From positions 1 to 64,000 of the forward strand of contig NZ_JARCJD010000011.1 in assembly GCF_028890115.1 (NCBI RefSeq): a stretch of 64,000 nucleotides of DNA, read 5' to 3'. Source of the DNA: Phaeobacter sp. QD34_24 (GTDB lineage Bacteria; Pseudomonadota; Alphaproteobacteria; Rhodobacterales; Rhodobacteraceae). Positions within the stretch are counted from its first letter, which is position 1. Each line of letters starts with the position of its first letter. The notes beneath the pieces were generated by a model, which did no database searches, was not told the origin of the DNA, and saw only the letters and a list, made by a program, of their open reading frames with translations. Made by a program: the position numbers and the translations under genes. This document shows, piece after piece, positions 46,875 to 56,838 of the stretch.

Positions 46875-47480
46875 ATGACTGAAGCACTGAACGAACTCGG
46901 ATCGCAGATCGCCGCCAAGCGCACCGAATGCGTGCTGTCCTGGGATGTCACCCACGATGAGCTGAACGTGGATGTGGCGCCCGCCAATATCGCCGAGCTG
47001 GTCGAGTTCCTGAAGACCGATCCGACCTGCAAGTTTTCCACCTTGGTGGACATCACCGCGGTCGACTACCCGGAACGAGCCAAGCGGTTCGACGTGGTCT
47101 ATCACTTCCTATCGATGTACCAGAACCAGCGTATCCGCCTGCGGGTCTCTGTGCGCGAGGATGAAATGGTGCCCTCGATCGTCGATGTGCACCCCTCGGC
47201 CAACTGGTTCGAGCGCGAGGTCTTCGACATGTTCGGGATCCTCTTCACCGGCCACCCGGACCTGCGCCGCATCCTGACCGACTATGGGTTCCGCGGCCAT
47301 CCGCTGCGCAAGGACTTCCCGACCACCGGCTATACCGAGGTCCGCTATGACGAGGCGCAAAAGCGCGTGGTCTACGAACCCGTCAGCCTGGTGCAGGAAT
47401 ACCGCCAGTTTGACTTCATGTCCCCGTGGGAGGGTGCCGAATACATCCTGCCCGGCGATGAAAAAGAGGGGGCGAAATGA
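46875..47480 (+). CDS. nuoC: NADH-quinone oxidoreductase subunit C (30 kDa)
   Basis: The 201-residue hydrophilic subunit supports the quinone-site region with NuoD. The 30-kDa signature is visible as [20 protein letters not shown] near 114-133, followed by HPLRKDFP. NuoC and NuoD are separate here, unlike the fused form of E. coli. ATGs at 46872 and 46875 are both usable behind GGAG; I prefer the second for spacing. The stop overlaps the nuoD start. Confidence 0.96.
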   Translation: MTEALNELGSQIAAKRTECVLSWDVTHDELNVDVAPANIAELVEFLKTDPTCKFSTLVDITAVDYPERAKRFDVVYHFLSMYQNQRIRLRVSVREDEMVPSIVDVHPSANWFEREVFDMFGILFTGHPDLRRILTDYGFRGHPLRKDFPTTGYTEVRYDEAQKRVVYEPVSLVQEYRQFDFMSPWEGAEYILPGDEKEGAK

Positions 47481-48694
47481 TGGACGGCTCCAAAGGTTTC
47501 GACGACGCCCTGACCGGCGAACAGAAGATCCGCAACTTCAACATCAACTTCGGTCCGCAGCACCCGGCCGCGCACGGCGTGCTGCGTCTGGTGCTCGAAC
47601 TCGACGGTGAGATCGTCGAACGCTGCGATCCGCACATCGGCCTGCTTCACCGTGGCACCGAAAAGCTGATGGAAAGCCGCACCTACCTGCAGAACCTGCC
47701 GTACTTCGATCGCCTCGACTATGTGGCGCCGATGAACCAGGAACATGCATGGTGTCTGGCCATCGAAAAGCTCTGCGGTGTCGAAGTGCCCCGCCGGGCC
47801 TCGCTGATCCGGGTTCTGTACTCGGAAATCGGCCGCATCCTGAACCACCTCTTGAACGTCACCACGCAGGCGATGGACGTTGGCGCGCTGACCCCGCCGT
47901 TGTGGGGGTTTGAAGAGCGCGAGAAGCTGATGATCTTCTACGAGCGCGCCTGTGGTGCCCGCCTTCACGCGGCCTACTTCCGCCCCGGCGGCGTGCATCA
48001 GGATCTGCCGGATGAACTGATCGACGATATCGAGGAATGGGCGATCGAATTCCCCAATGTTCTCTCTGATATCGACGGGCTTTTGACCGAGAACCGCATC
48101 TTCAAGCAGCGTAACTGCGACATCGGCGTCGTCAGCGAGGAAGAGATCCAGGACTACGGATTCTCCGGCGTGATGGTGCGGGGATCGGGCCTCGCATGGG
48201 ACCTGCGCCGCGCGCAGCCCTATGAGTGTTACGACGAATTCGACTTCCAGATCCCGGTCGGCAAGAACGGCGACTGCTATGACCGCTACCTTGTCCGCAT
48301 GGAAGAGATGCGCCAGTCTCTGTCGATCATCCGTCAGGCCATCCACAAGCTGCGCGAAGCCACCGGCGACGTGCTGGGCCGTGGCAAGCTGACCCCGCCG
48401 AAACGCGGTGACATGAAAACCTCGATGGAAAGCCTGATCCACCACTTCAAGCTTTACACCGAAGGCTTCCACGTGCCTGCAGGCGAAGTCTACGCCGCCG
48501 TCGAGGCGCCCAAGGGCGAATTCGGCGTCTACCTTGTGGCGGACGGGAGCAACAAACCCTACCGCGCCAAGCTGCGCGCGCCGGGCTTCCTGCACCTGCA
48601 AGCCATGGACCATGTGGCCAAGGGTCACCAACTTGCCGACGTGGCTGCCATCATCGGCACCATGGACGTCGTATTTGGAGAGATTGACCGCTAA
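47477..48694 (+). CDS. nuoD: NADH-quinone oxidoreductase subunit D (49 kDa)
   Basis: The 405-residue subunit forms most of the quinone-binding pocket. Typical blocks are [14 protein letters not shown] near 22-35 (quinone head-group His), [14 protein letters not shown] near 53-66 and the C-terminal DVVFGEIDR ending. It begins inside the nuoC stop (ATGA) and ends one base into the nuoE start (TAATG), which indicates coupled translation. Confidence 0.97.
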   Translation: MMDGSKGFDDALTGEQKIRNFNINFGPQHPAAHGVLRLVLELDGEIVERCDPHIGLLHRGTEKLMESRTYLQNLPYFDRLDYVAPMNQEHAWCLAIEKLCGVEVPRRASLIRVLYSEIGRILNHLLNVTTQAMDVGALTPPLWGFEEREKLMIFYERACGARLHAAYFRPGGVHQDLPDELIDDIEEWAIEFPNVLSDIDGLLTENRIFKQRNCDIGVVSEEEIQDYGFSGVMVRGSGLAWDLRRAQPYECYDEFDFQIPVGKNGDCYDRYLVRMEEMRQSLSIIRQAIHKLREATGDVLGRGKLTPPKRGDMKTSMESLIHHFKLYTEGFHVPAGEVYAAVEAPKGEFGVYLVADGSNKPYRAKLRAPGFLHLQAMDHVAKGHQLADVAAIIGTMDVVFGEIDR

Positions 48695-49854
48695 TGCTCC
48701 GTCGTCTGCATTCCGAACAGCCCGATAGCTTTGCCTTCACGCCCGACAACCAGAAATGGGCCGAAGCGCAAGTGACCAAATACCCCGAAGGCCGCCAGGC
48801 CTCTGCCGTGATCCCGCTGCTGTGGCGTGCGCAGGAACAGGAAGGCTGGGTCAGCAAGCCCGCGATCGAATATATCGCCGACATGCTGGGCATGGCCTAT
48901 ATCCGCGTTCTGGAAGTGGCCTCCTTCTATTTCATGTTCCAGCTTCAGCCCACGGGCTCGGTGGCGCATGTGCAGATCTGCGGCACGACCTCCTGCATGA
49001 TCTGCGGCGCCGAGGACCTGATTGCGGTCTGCAAGGAAAAGATTGCCGAGAAGCCTTTTACCCTGTCGGCGGATGGCAAATACACGTGGGAAGAGGTCGA
49101 ATGCCTCGGCTCCTGCACCAACGCCCCCATGGCGCAGATCGGCAAGGACTATTTCGAGGACCTGACCACCGAAAGCTTTACCAAGATCCTGGACGATCTG
49201 GCGGCAGGTAAACCGGTTGTACCTGGGCCGCAGAATGGCCGTTACGCGGCAGAGCCGAAATCGGGCCTGACCTCGCTCACCGAATATGACAGCGGCAAGA
49301 CGCAGTATAACGCCTCTGCGCAGTTGGCGGTCGATCTGGGGGACAGCGTCAAGCGCATCCAGGGCGACGAGGTGCCGATCCTGACGCCGTGGATCGGCAA
49401 GGACGGTGTGGTCGCGGGCCGTGCCGCCGAGGGCCAGCCCCCGAAGGCACCTGAGGCTGCGAAACCCGCTGCCAAACAGGCTGCCGAAGCCAAGCCCGCG
49501 CCGAAGAAGGCACCGGCTAAGAAGGCGCCCGCCAAGAAAGCCGAAGCCGCAGAACCCGTGGCAGAGGCCGCACCCGAGACGCTGAAAGCGGCGCGCGGTG
49601 GCCAGGCGGATGATCTGAAACTGCTGAAGGGCGTCGGCCCCAAGCTGGAGCAGACCCTGAACGAGCTGGGCTTCTTCCACTTTGACCAGATCGCCAAATG
49701 GACCGAGGCCGAAGTCGCATGGGTCGATAGCCGCCTGAAGTTCAAGGGCCGCATCGAACGCGATGGCTGGATCGCCCAGGCCGCACAGCTGGCCTCCGGG
49801 GAAGAGACCGAATTCGCCAAGAAGGCCAAGGAAGACGGCCGCTACGAAGATTAA
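48694..49854 (+). CDS. nuoE: NADH-quinone oxidoreductase subunit E (24 kDa) with C-terminal extension
   Basis: Residues 1 to about 175 are the thioredoxin-like 24-kDa subunit with the N1a [2Fe-2S] ligands in ICGTTSCM near 91-98 and [10 protein letters not shown] near 133-142. The protein runs on to 386 residues, more than twice the usual length. The extension has a linker rich in Ala, Lys and Pro (about 248-290) and ends in a helix-hairpin-helix-like domain (about 300-386, with [16 protein letters not shown]). A similar tail occurs on some alphaproteobacterial ribosomal L21 proteins and on other Rhodobacter-group NuoE. Its role in complex I is unknown. Confidence 0.95.
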   Translation: MLRRLHSEQPDSFAFTPDNQKWAEAQVTKYPEGRQASAVIPLLWRAQEQEGWVSKPAIEYIADMLGMAYIRVLEVASFYFMFQLQPTGSVAHVQICGTTSCMICGAEDLIAVCKEKIAEKPFTLSADGKYTWEEVECLGSCTNAPMAQIGKDYFEDLTTESFTKILDDLAAGKPVVPGPQNGRYAAEPKSGLTSLTEYDSGKTQYNASAQLAVDLGDSVKRIQGDEVPILTPWIGKDGVVAGRAAEGQPPKAPEAAKPAAKQAAEAKPAPKKAPAKKAPAKKAEAAEPVAEAAPETLKAARGGQADDLKLLKGVGPKLEQTLNELGFFHFDQIAKWTEAEVAWVDSRLKFKGRIERDGWIAQAAQLASGEETEFAKKAKEDGRYED

Positions 49855-49864
49855 TACGCCATCT

Positions 49865-49882
49865 GCCCCGGATAGCCGGGGC
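49865..49882 (+). repeat. Intercistronic hairpin between nuoE and the DUF5337 gene
   Basis: A perfect 7-bp GC stem with an ATAG loop lies in the 50-bp gap and has no T-run. It probably affects message processing or stability. Confidence 0.5.
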
Positions 49883-49904
49883 GGGGCACTGAGATTGGGA
49901 CCCA

Positions 49905-50132
49905 ATGAGCGCCGAACAGAACAAAGCCATTGCCGCCAAGGGACGCCATATTTCCCTTGTGATTGCCGGGACCATGCTGGCCTGGCTCGCTTTGACCCTG
50001 TTCATTGGTCCGGCCATCGGATTGCCGGGCCGCTATGCGCTTCTGTTCGATTTCCTCGCACTGGCGGGGATGATCTATGCAGGGGTCAACATCGTTCAAC
50101 TCTGGCGCATGCGCCAGGACAACCAAAGGTAG
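49905..50132 (+). CDS. DUF5337 family small membrane protein in the nuo operon
   Basis: The 75-residue product has two membrane helices (about 17-37 and 43-66) with a short loop (GLPGR) and charged ends. It fits the Rhodobacteraceae-restricted family DUF5337, known from this position in nuo operons. There is no known function. The gene sits between nuoE and nuoF, 6 bp before nuoF, so it is co-translated with complex I subunits. An assembly factor or small accessory subunit are possibilities; neither is shown. Confidence 0.8.
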   Translation: MSAEQNKAIAAKGRHISLVIAGTMLAWLALTLFIGPAIGLPGRYALLFDFLALAGMIYAGVNIVQLWRMRQDNQR

Positions 50133-50138
50133 GCAGAC

Positions 50139-51437
50139 ATGCTGAAGGACCAGGACCGGATCTTTACCAACCTGTACGGTATGCATGAGCGGACGCTCAA
50201 AGGCGCTCAGGCGCGCGGCCATTGGGATGGCACCGCCGGTCTGATCGAAAAGGGGCGGGACTGGATCATCCAGACCATGAAGGATTCCGGTCTGCGCGGC
50301 CGTGGCGGTGCGGGCTTCCCCACCGGCCTGAAATGGTCCTTCATGCCCAAGGAAAGCGATGGCCGCCCGGCCTATCTGGTGATCAACGCCGATGAATCCG
50401 AACCCGGTACCTGCAAGGACCGCGAAATCATGCGTCACGATCCGCACACGCTGATCGAAGGCGCGCTGATCGCGTCTTTCGCGATGAATGCTCATACCTG
50501 CTATATCTACCTGCGCGGGGAATATATCCGCGAGCGCGAGGCGCTGCAGGCGGCCATCGACGAATGCTATGACAAGGGCCTTCTGGGCAAGAACGCTGCT
50601 GGTTCCGGTTGGGACTTTGACGTCTTCCTGCACCACGGTGCCGGCGCCTATATCTGCGGCGAGGAAACCGCGCTGATCGAAAGCCTTGAAGGCAAGAAGG
50701 GCATGCCCCGCATGAAGCCGCCGTTCCCGGCGGGTGCGGGTCTTTATGGCTGCCCGACCACGGTGAACAATGTTGAATCCATCGCCGTGGTGCCCACCAT
50801 CCTGCGCCGCGGCGCCGAATGGTTTGCAGGCTTTGGTCGCCCCAACAATGCGGGCACCAAGCTGTTTGCGATCTCGGGCCATGTGAACAACCCCTGCGTC
50901 GTCGAAGAGGCGATGTCGATCTCCTTCGAGGAATTGATCGAAAAGCATTGCGGCGGTATTCGTGGCGGTTGGGACAACCTTTTGGCGGTGATCCCCGGCG
51001 GCTCGTCCGTGCCTTGCGTGCGCGGTGAAAACATGCGCGACGCGATCATGGATTTCGACTACCTGCGCGGCGAGCTGGGCTCTGGCCTTGGTACCGCGGC
51101 AGTGATCGTCATGGACAAGCAGACCGATATCATCAAGGCGATCTGGCGCCTGTCGAAGTTCTACAAGCACGAAAGCTGCGGCCAGTGCACCCCCTGCCGT
51201 GAAGGCACCGGCTGGATGATGCGCGTCATGGACCGCCTGGTCAAAGGTGAGGCCGAGCTGGAAGAGATCGACATGCTGTGGGATGTGACCAAACAGGTCG
51301 AAGGCCACACCATCTGCGCCCTTGGCGACGCGGCGGCCTGGCCGATCCAGGGCCTGATCAAGAACTTCCGCGAAGAAATCGAAGACCGCATCAAGGCGCA
51401 GAAATCGGGCAGCATCGGCGCGATGGCGGCCGAGTAG
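50139..51437 (+). CDS. nuoF: NADH-quinone oxidoreductase subunit F (51 kDa)
   Basis: The 432-residue NADH-binding subunit carries FMN and the N3 [4Fe-4S] cluster. The FMN loop [13 protein letters not shown] is near 54-66, [14 protein letters not shown] near 84-97, [19 protein letters not shown] near 168-186, and the cluster ligands [12 protein letters not shown] near 346-357 plus the Cys in HTICALGD near 392. Length and motifs are normal. The next gene of the operon begins 174 bp later. Confidence 0.97.
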   Translation: MLKDQDRIFTNLYGMHERTLKGAQARGHWDGTAGLIEKGRDWIIQTMKDSGLRGRGGAGFPTGLKWSFMPKESDGRPAYLVINADESEPGTCKDREIMRHDPHTLIEGALIASFAMNAHTCYIYLRGEYIREREALQAAIDECYDKGLLGKNAAGSGWDFDVFLHHGAGAYICGEETALIESLEGKKGMPRMKPPFPAGAGLYGCPTTVNNVESIAVVPTILRRGAEWFAGFGRPNNAGTKLFAISGHVNNPCVVEEAMSISFEELIEKHCGGIRGGWDNLLAVIPGGSSVPCVRGENMRDAIMDFDYLRGELGSGLGTAAVIVMDKQTDIIKAIWRLSKFYKHESCGQCTPCREGTGWMMRVMDRLVKGEAELEEIDMLWDVTKQVEGHTICALGDAAAWPIQGLIKNFREEIEDRIKAQKSGSIGAMAAE

Positions 51438-51563
51438 CGGTAGAGATAGGCAGATCGTTAGGCTCATGGTTTACTTCCCCATCCACAGCGACAGGCAAGA
51501 TCGGACCGCAGCGGGCGCAACCGCTGACATCGGTCGCGGGCGCTTGGGCCATCTGCGTCAACC

Positions 51564-51584
51564 GGGGCAGGGATCCTGCGCCCC
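51564..51584 (+). repeat. Hairpin in the nuoF-lipoprotein gap
   Basis: Arms 51564-51571 and 51575-51584 pair with a two-base bulge and a 3-nt loop, followed by GTTTCGCCTTT. It may reduce readthrough past nuoF or protect the upstream message. The rest of the 174-bp gap shows no gene. Confidence 0.4.
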
Positions 51585-51611
51585 GTTTCGCCTTTGGGGA
51601 GAGGATCTGTG

Positions 51612-51965
51612 ATGATGACTAAAATGAAGCTCGTACCTGTTCTTGTGCTGATCGCTGCCAGCGTTGCTGGCTGTGGCCGTGGGTCAAGCGATCGCGTGCT
51701 CTACGATGGCGTGCCCTTCAAGGCGAAGGCCAAAGCCGTGGACAAGAAAGTCACGCGGGCGGACTTCCGTGTGGAAGTCTCCAAAGCGTCGCAGTCCTAC
51801 AAAGGTGCGCGGCTGGCCGCCCATCACGCAGGCGTCACCTATTGCCTGACCGAGGCTGGCTACGGCACCTCCGAAATCATCTGGGACGTGGATCCCTATG
51901 ATCCCGAGGCGGAACTGCGCCTTGAGGGGGATACCGCCGTTTTCCACGGGACCTGTGACTCGTGA
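51612..51965 (+). CDS. Putative lipoprotein in the nuo operon
   Basis: The 117-residue product has a lipoprotein signal (hydrophobic 7-18, lipobox VAGC with Cys21). The mature part is about 97 residues with a basic stretch (KAKAKAVDKKVTRADFRVE), a beta-rich middle and two further cysteines (TYC near 78 and HGTC near 115) that could form a disulfide. I do not recognise a domain. GAGAGGA lies 6-9 nt before the ATG at 51612; ATGs at 51615 and 51624 are alternatives. Its place between nuoF and nuoG is all that hints at function. Confidence 0.75.
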   Translation: MMTKMKLVPVLVLIAASVAGCGRGSSDRVLYDGVPFKAKAKAVDKKVTRADFRVEVSKASQSYKGARLAAHHAGVTYCLTEAGYGTSEIIWDVDPYDPEAELRLEGDTAVFHGTCDS

Positions 51966-52060
51966 GTGCAACAGTGTCATATCCCGGCTCCGGCGCACCG
52001 TTATTGCATAGCGGATGCTTCGGTCTGTTCACTGCACACTCCTTTTCTGGAGAGAGATGC

Positions 52061-52471
52061 ATGAAACAGATTGTCCTGTCGCTGTTGTCCGCTGCCGTCG
52101 TGGCACTGACCCCGTCGGCGCTGCTGGCAAAACCGCCTCTGCGCAGCGTGGCCGAGATTGAAGAACCGCTCTTTGCCGTGGCCGTTGCCAAGGAGGTCGC
52201 CGATCATTGCGACAGCCTTGCCGCCCGGTTCTGGAAGGGGGTGGCAGAGTTGCGCCGCCTGCGCGCGCGGGCCAACGAGCTTGGCTATTCCGACCAGGAA
52301 ATCCGTGCCTACATCGGCTCGGACAGTGAAAAGGCCCGGATGCGGGCAAAGGGTGAGGCGCTTTTTAACAGTCGTGGCGTCTCTTACGACAAACCGGAAA
52401 CGTTCTGTGCGTTTGGTCGCGCGGAAATCAAGAAAAACAGCGCGATCGGCGTGTTACTGAGGGCGAAATAG
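52061..52471 (+). CDS. DUF5333 family exported protein in the nuo operon
   Basis: The 136-residue product has a Sec signal peptide (about 1-23, ending LLA) and a mostly helical mature part with two cysteines (DHC near 50 and ETFC near 117). It fits the Rhodobacteraceae family DUF5333, of unknown function. GGAGAGAG precedes the ATG at 52061; the frame is open to 51962 but that part lacks a signal peptide or ribosome binding site. nuoG starts 3 bp after the stop. Confidence 0.8.
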   Translation: MKQIVLSLLSAAVVALTPSALLAKPPLRSVAEIEEPLFAVAVAKEVADHCDSLAARFWKGVAELRRLRARANELGYSDQEIRAYIGSDSEKARMRAKGEALFNSRGVSYDKPETFCAFGRAEIKKNSAIGVLLRAK

Positions 52472-52474
52472 ACC

Positions 52475-54490
52475 ATGTCTGACCTCCGCAAGATCAACAT
52501 TGACGGAACCGAGATCGAGGTGGACGGGGCGATGACCCTGATCCAGGCCTGTGAAGTCGCCGGGGTAGAGATCCCGCGGTTCTGCTATCACGAGCGTCTG
52601 TCCATTGCCGGCAACTGCCGTATGTGTCTGGTCGAAGTCGTCGGTGGCCCGCCGAAACCCGCAGCCTCCTGTGCCATGCAGGTGCGCGACCTGCGCCCCG
52701 GTCCCGAAGGTCAGGCGCCGGTGGTGAAGACCAATTCACCGATGGTGAAGAAGGCCCGCGAAGGCGTGATGGAGTTCCTGCTGATCAACCACCCGCTGGA
52801 TTGCCCGATCTGCGATCAGGGCGGCGAGTGCGACCTGCAGGATCAGGCGATGGCCTATGGTGTTGATTTCAGCCGCTTCCGTGAAGCCAAGCGCGCGGTG
52901 GATGACCTGGACCTCGGCCCGCTGGTGGGCACCGCCATGACCCGCTGCATCAGCTGCACCCGCTGCGTGCGTTTCACCACCGAGGTGGCGGGCATCACCC
53001 AGATGGGCCAGACCGGTCGCGGCGAAGATGCAGAAATCACCAGTTACCTGAACGAGACACTGGATTCGAACCTGCAGGGCAATATCATCGACCTGTGCCC
53101 GGTCGGGGCGCTGACCTCGAAACCCTATGCGTTTACGGCCCGCCCCTGGGAACTGACCAAGACCGAGACCATCGACGTGATGGATGCGCTTGGCTCCAAC
53201 ATCCGCGTCGACACCAAGGGCCGCGAAGTGATGCGCATCCTGCCGCGCAACAACGACGGCGTGAATGAAGAGTGGATTTCGGACAAGACCCGTTTCGTCT
53301 GGGACGGCCTGCGCCGCCAGCGTCTGGATCGTCCTTACGTGCGCGTCGACGGCAAGCTGAAGCCCGCCACCTGGCCCGAGGCCCTGGCCGCGGTTGCCTC
53401 TGCGATGAAGGGCAAGAAGGTTGCCGGTCTGATCGGCGACCTGGTTCCGGTCGAAGCGGCATTCGCGCTGAAACAGTTGATCGAAGGGCAGGGGGGCGCC
53501 GTGGAGTGCCGCACCGACAATGCCCGTCTCGCGATCGGAAACCGGTCTGCCTATGTGGGCACCGCCGCGATCGAGGATATCGATGCGGCACAGGCGATCC
53601 TGCTGGTCGGCACCAACCCGCGCGACGAGGCGCCGGTGCTGAACGCCCGGATCCGCAAGGCCTGGCTGAATGGGGCCAACGTTGGTCTGATCGGCGTCGC
53701 TGCGGATCTGACCTATGACTACGAGCATATCGGCACCGATCGTGCCGCGCTGGAGGCCGCGGCCCAGAACGCCCATGACATCGCGGATAAGGCGCCGGTG
53801 ATCATCGTTGGCCAGGGCGCCCTGCGCGAGGCGGACGGTCTGGCCGTGATGGCCAAGGTTCAGGAGCTGGCCGCCAAATCCGGCGCCAAGGTGCTGGTGC
53901 TGCATTCCGCAGCAGCCCGCGTGGGCGCCATGGATATCGGGGCCGTGACCGAGGGCGGCATGGCTGCGGCCATCGACGGGGCAGAGGTGATCTACAACCT
54001 CGGCGCCGATGAGGTCGAGATCGATCCGGGTGCCTTCGTGATCTATCAGGGCAGCCATGGTGACCGCGGCGCGCATCGCGCCGATGTGATCCTGCCGGGC
54101 GCCGCCTATACCGAGGAGAACGGTCTCTTCGTCAACACCGAAGGCCGCCCGCAACTTGCGTTCCGCGCCGGCTTTGCTCCGGGTGACGCGAAAGAGAACT
54201 GGGCCATCCTGCGCGCGCTCAGCGCCGAACTCGGAGCGACACTGCCCTATGACTCGCTGGCGCAGCTGCGCAAGGCGCTGGTCGCAGAGGTGCCGCATCT
54301 GGCGAAAGTGGGCGAGGTTGCCGAGAACGAAGTCGTGGCACTGGAGAGCGAACCGCTGGGCAAGGCGGACTTCCTGCCTGCGGTGAAGGATTTCTACCTG
54401 ACCAACCCGATTGCGCGTGCGTCGCAGCTGATGGCCGAACTTTCGGCCAATGCGAAGGCCCGCAACACAGACAAGATCGCGGCAGAGTGA
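52475..54490 (+). CDS. nuoG: NADH-quinone oxidoreductase subunit G (75 kDa)
   Basis: The 671-residue subunit carries three iron-sulfur clusters. The [2Fe-2S] ligands are in [20 protein letters not shown] near 29-48, the His-coordinated [4Fe-4S] in [18 protein letters not shown] near 104-121, and the third in [10 protein letters not shown] near 157-166 with [13 protein letters not shown] near 207. The long molybdopterin-oxidoreductase-like tail is the short mitochondrial type without the extra cluster of E. coli. It is flanked by exported-protein genes on both sides. Confidence 0.97.
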   Translation: MSDLRKINIDGTEIEVDGAMTLIQACEVAGVEIPRFCYHERLSIAGNCRMCLVEVVGGPPKPAASCAMQVRDLRPGPEGQAPVVKTNSPMVKKAREGVMEFLLINHPLDCPICDQGGECDLQDQAMAYGVDFSRFREAKRAVDDLDLGPLVGTAMTRCISCTRCVRFTTEVAGITQMGQTGRGEDAEITSYLNETLDSNLQGNIIDLCPVGALTSKPYAFTARPWELTKTETIDVMDALGSNIRVDTKGREVMRILPRNNDGVNEEWISDKTRFVWDGLRRQRLDRPYVRVDGKLKPATWPEALAAVASAMKGKKVAGLIGDLVPVEAAFALKQLIEGQGGAVECRTDNARLAIGNRSAYVGTAAIEDIDAAQAILLVGTNPRDEAPVLNARIRKAWLNGANVGLIGVAADLTYDYEHIGTDRAALEAAAQNAHDIADKAPVIIVGQGALREADGLAVMAKVQELAAKSGAKVLVLHSAAARVGAMDIGAVTEGGMAAAIDGAEVIYNLGADEVEIDPGAFVIYQGSHGDRGAHRADVILPGAAYTEENGLFVNTEGRPQLAFRAGFAPGDAKENWAILRALSAELGATLPYDSLAQLRKALVAEVPHLAKVGEVAENEVVALESEPLGKADFLPAVKDFYLTNPIARASQLMAELSANAKARNTDKIAAE

Positions 54491-54867
54491 TCCGCGCGGC
54501 ACTCATATCGTCCCTGATGCTGGGGGCCTGTGCGCAGGCGCCCGGCACCGGTGAGACTTCTCCCCAATACAAAGGGGTGAAGACCAGCCTGCTGGGCGGC
54601 GATCTGGTGCAGTTCAACGTCACGATGTCCGGCGCCCGCGCTAAGGCGGAGCTGGATGACTATGCCGAATGTGCCGCCGCGCAATATGCGCTGATCCGGG
54701 GTTACGGGTTTGCGCGTCACGTGCGTACAAAAATGAAACAAGAGGGTGGCAATCAGACTGCAGATGCTGTCTACACCATCTCGCCTGCCCTCCCGCGCGG
54801 TCTGCGCACCATCGACGCCGAAGTCGTGGTGGCGGACTGCAAGGCAAACGGAATACCCACGGTGTGA
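54487..54867 (+). CDS. Small putative lipoprotein in the nuo operon
   Basis: The 126-residue product begins at a GTG that overlaps the nuoG stop (GTGA), a coupled arrangement. It has a short lipoprotein signal with lipobox LGAC (Cys15). The mature part has a [21 protein letters not shown] segment and a [10 protein letters not shown] end, so again two cysteines (near 62 and 118) beyond the lipidated one. No domain is recognised. It is followed 6 bp later by nuoH. Confidence 0.75.
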   Translation: MIRAALISSLMLGACAQAPGTGETSPQYKGVKTSLLGGDLVQFNVTMSGARAKAELDDYAECAAAQYALIRGYGFARHVRTKMKQEGGNQTADAVYTISPALPRGLRTIDAEVVVADCKANGIPTV

Positions 54868-54873
54868 GGACCT

Positions 54874-55911
54874 ATGGCTGACTTCTTTAACACCCCAGGC
54901 GGCATCGCCGTTCTGATATTGGCGCAAGTTCTTGCAGTTGTTGCCTTTGTCATGATTTCGCTCCTGTTCCTGGTCTACGGGGACCGCAAGATCTGGGCGG
55001 CGGTGCAGATGCGCCGGGGCCCCAACGTGGTGGGCGTCTATGGCCTGCTGCAATCGGTGGCCGATGCGTTGAAATACGTGGTGAAAGAGGTCGTGATCCC
55101 CGCCGGTGCGGACCGCGCCGTCTTCATCCTGGCGCCGCTCACCTCATTCGTGCTGGCGATGATCGCCTGGGCGGTGATCCCCTTCAACGATGGCTGGGTG
55201 CTGAGCGATATCAACGTCGCGATCCTCTACGTCTTTGCGGTGTCCAGCCTCGAGGTCTACGGCGTCATCATGGGCGGCTGGGCGTCGAACTCGAAATATC
55301 CCTTCCTTGGCTCCTTGCGCTCTGCCGCGCAGATGATTTCCTACGAGGTCTCCATCGGGTTGATCATCATCGGTGTGATCCTGTCGACCGGTTCGATGAA
55401 CTTCGGTGACATCGTGCGCGCGCAGGATGGCAATGCGGGCCTGTTCAACTGGTACTGGCTGCCGCATTTCCCGATGGTCTTCCTGTTCTTCATCTCGGCG
55501 CTTGCGGAAACCAACCGCCCGCCGTTCGACCTGCCCGAAGCGGAATCGGAACTGGTGGCTGGCTATCAGGTGGAATATTCGGCCACGCCCTTCCTTCTGT
55601 TCATGGCCGGTGAATATATCGCCATCTTCCTGATGTGCGCCCTGACCACGCTGCTGTTCTTTGGCGGCTGGCTTTCCCCGATCCCCGGCCTGCCGGACGG
55701 TGTTCTGTGGATGGTGGGCAAGATGGCCTTCTTCTTCTTCCTCTTCGCAATGGTGAAGGCGATCACCCCGCGCTATCGCTATGATCAGCTGATGCGCCTT
55801 GGCTGGAAGGTCTTCCTGCCCTTCAGCCTCGTCTGGGTGGTCTTCGTCTCCTTCGCTGCAAAATTCGACTGGTTCTGGGGTGCTTTCGCACGCTGGACAA
55901 CAGGGGGCTGA
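54874..55911 (+). CDS. nuoH: NADH-quinone oxidoreductase subunit H (ND1)
   Basis: The 345-residue membrane subunit lines the quinone channel with eight membrane helices. Its family signatures are [20 protein letters not shown] near 34-53 and [20 protein letters not shown] near 211-230, which includes the acidic loop next to the quinone site. nuoI follows 2 bp later. Nothing unusual is seen. Confidence 0.97.
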   Translation: MADFFNTPGGIAVLILAQVLAVVAFVMISLLFLVYGDRKIWAAVQMRRGPNVVGVYGLLQSVADALKYVVKEVVIPAGADRAVFILAPLTSFVLAMIAWAVIPFNDGWVLSDINVAILYVFAVSSLEVYGVIMGGWASNSKYPFLGSLRSAAQMISYEVSIGLIIIGVILSTGSMNFGDIVRAQDGNAGLFNWYWLPHFPMVFLFFISALAETNRPPFDLPEAESELVAGYQVEYSATPFLLFMAGEYIAIFLMCALTTLLFFGGWLSPIPGLPDGVLWMVGKMAFFFFLFAMVKAITPRYRYDQLMRLGWKVFLPFSLVWVVFVSFAAKFDWFWGAFARWTTGG

Positions 55912-55913
55912 TC

Positions 55914-56408
55914 ATGACGCAGATCGATTACACCCGCGCCGCCAAATACTTCCTGCTGCAGGATTTCTGGGTCGGCTTCAAACTGGGACTGAAGTATTTC
56001 TTCGCCCCCAAGGCCACCCTGAACTACCCGCACGAAAAGGGCCCGCTGTCCCCGCGCTTTCGTGGTGAGCACGCCCTGCGCCGTTACCCCAACGGCGAGG
56101 AACGCTGCATTGCCTGCAAACTCTGCGAGGCCGTTTGCCCGGCGCAGGCGATCACCATCGATGCCGAACCGCGCGAGGACGGCAGCCGCCGCACCACGCG
56201 TTACGACATCGACATGACCAAATGCATCTACTGCGGTTTCTGCCAGGAAGCCTGCCCGGTGGATGCCATCGTGGAAGGGCCGAACTTCGAATTCGCCACC
56301 GAAACCCGCGAAGAGCTGTTCTACGACAAGGAAAAGCTGCTTTCGAACGGGGAACGCTGGGAAGCCGAAATCGCCCGCAACCTGGAAATCGACGCACCCT
56401 ACCGGTGA
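55914..56408 (+). CDS. nuoI: NADH-quinone oxidoreductase subunit I (TYKY)
   Basis: The 164-residue ferredoxin-like subunit holds clusters N6a and N6b. The two [4Fe-4S] motifs are [12 protein letters not shown] near 63-74 and [12 protein letters not shown] near 102-113. The N-terminal amphipathic helix ([22 protein letters not shown]) packs on the membrane in known structures. It begins 2 bp after nuoH and is followed by a non-subunit gene 7 bp downstream. Confidence 0.97.
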   Translation: MTQIDYTRAAKYFLLQDFWVGFKLGLKYFFAPKATLNYPHEKGPLSPRFRGEHALRRYPNGEERCIACKLCEAVCPAQAITIDAEPREDGSRRTTRYDIDMTKCIYCGFCQEACPVDAIVEGPNFEFATETREELFYDKEKLLSNGERWEAEIARNLEIDAPYR

Positions 56409-56415
56409 TAGGACC

Positions 56416-56838
56416 ATGACCGAGACGCCAAAGAACCCCTTCGAGGCCATGATGGCCCAGGCCCATGAGATGGCAAAAGCGTTCAATCCGGCGCTTGAGC
56501 ATTTCTCGCCTGCCGAGGCCATGAAAGGGTTCGAGGCGCTGTGGCCGACCATGCCCAAAGAGGCCATGGAACTGATGTTCGGCAAGACCGTCAACAAGGA
56601 CGGTCTGGATGCCAAGACCCGCCTGCTTTTGACGTTGGCGGGGCTGACCATGCAGGGCGCACAGGCGGATACCGCCCTGCGCCAGACCGTGCGCCACGCA
56701 CTCGAGGCGGGCGCGAAGAAACAAGAGATCGTTGAAACGATCGGACAGATGTCGGTCTTTGCCGGCATCCCGGCCATGACCCGGGCGCTGGAGCTGGCGC
56801 AAGAGGTCCTGGACGACAAAAGGGACGATGAGACATGA
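56416..56838 (+). CDS. Carboxymuconolactone decarboxylase-like protein in the nuo operon
   Basis: The 140-residue helical protein has the CMD/AhpD-type core: [20 protein letters not shown] near 67-86, [21 protein letters not shown] near 95-115 and [18 protein letters not shown] near 118-135. It contains no cysteine at all, so the CxxC thiol chemistry of AhpD is impossible; the gamma-carboxymuconolactone type needs none. A decarboxylase substrate is not suggested by the context. The ATG at 56416 follows AGGACC, and the stop overlaps the nuoJ start. Function inside the operon is unknown. Confidence 0.8.
   Translation: MTETPKNPFEAMMAQAHEMAKAFNPALEHFSPAEAMKGFEALWPTMPKEAMELMFGKTVNKDGLDAKTRLLLTLAGLTMQGAQADTALRQTVRHALEAGAKKQEIVETIGQMSVFAGIPAMTRALELAQEVLDDKRDDET

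Noticed and set aside
51438-51611. Possible small gene or ncRNA between nuoF and the lipoprotein gene
   Set aside because: The only open frame here is a run-on from inside nuoF in another frame. Apart from one bulged hairpin I see no RNA-like structure or promoter.
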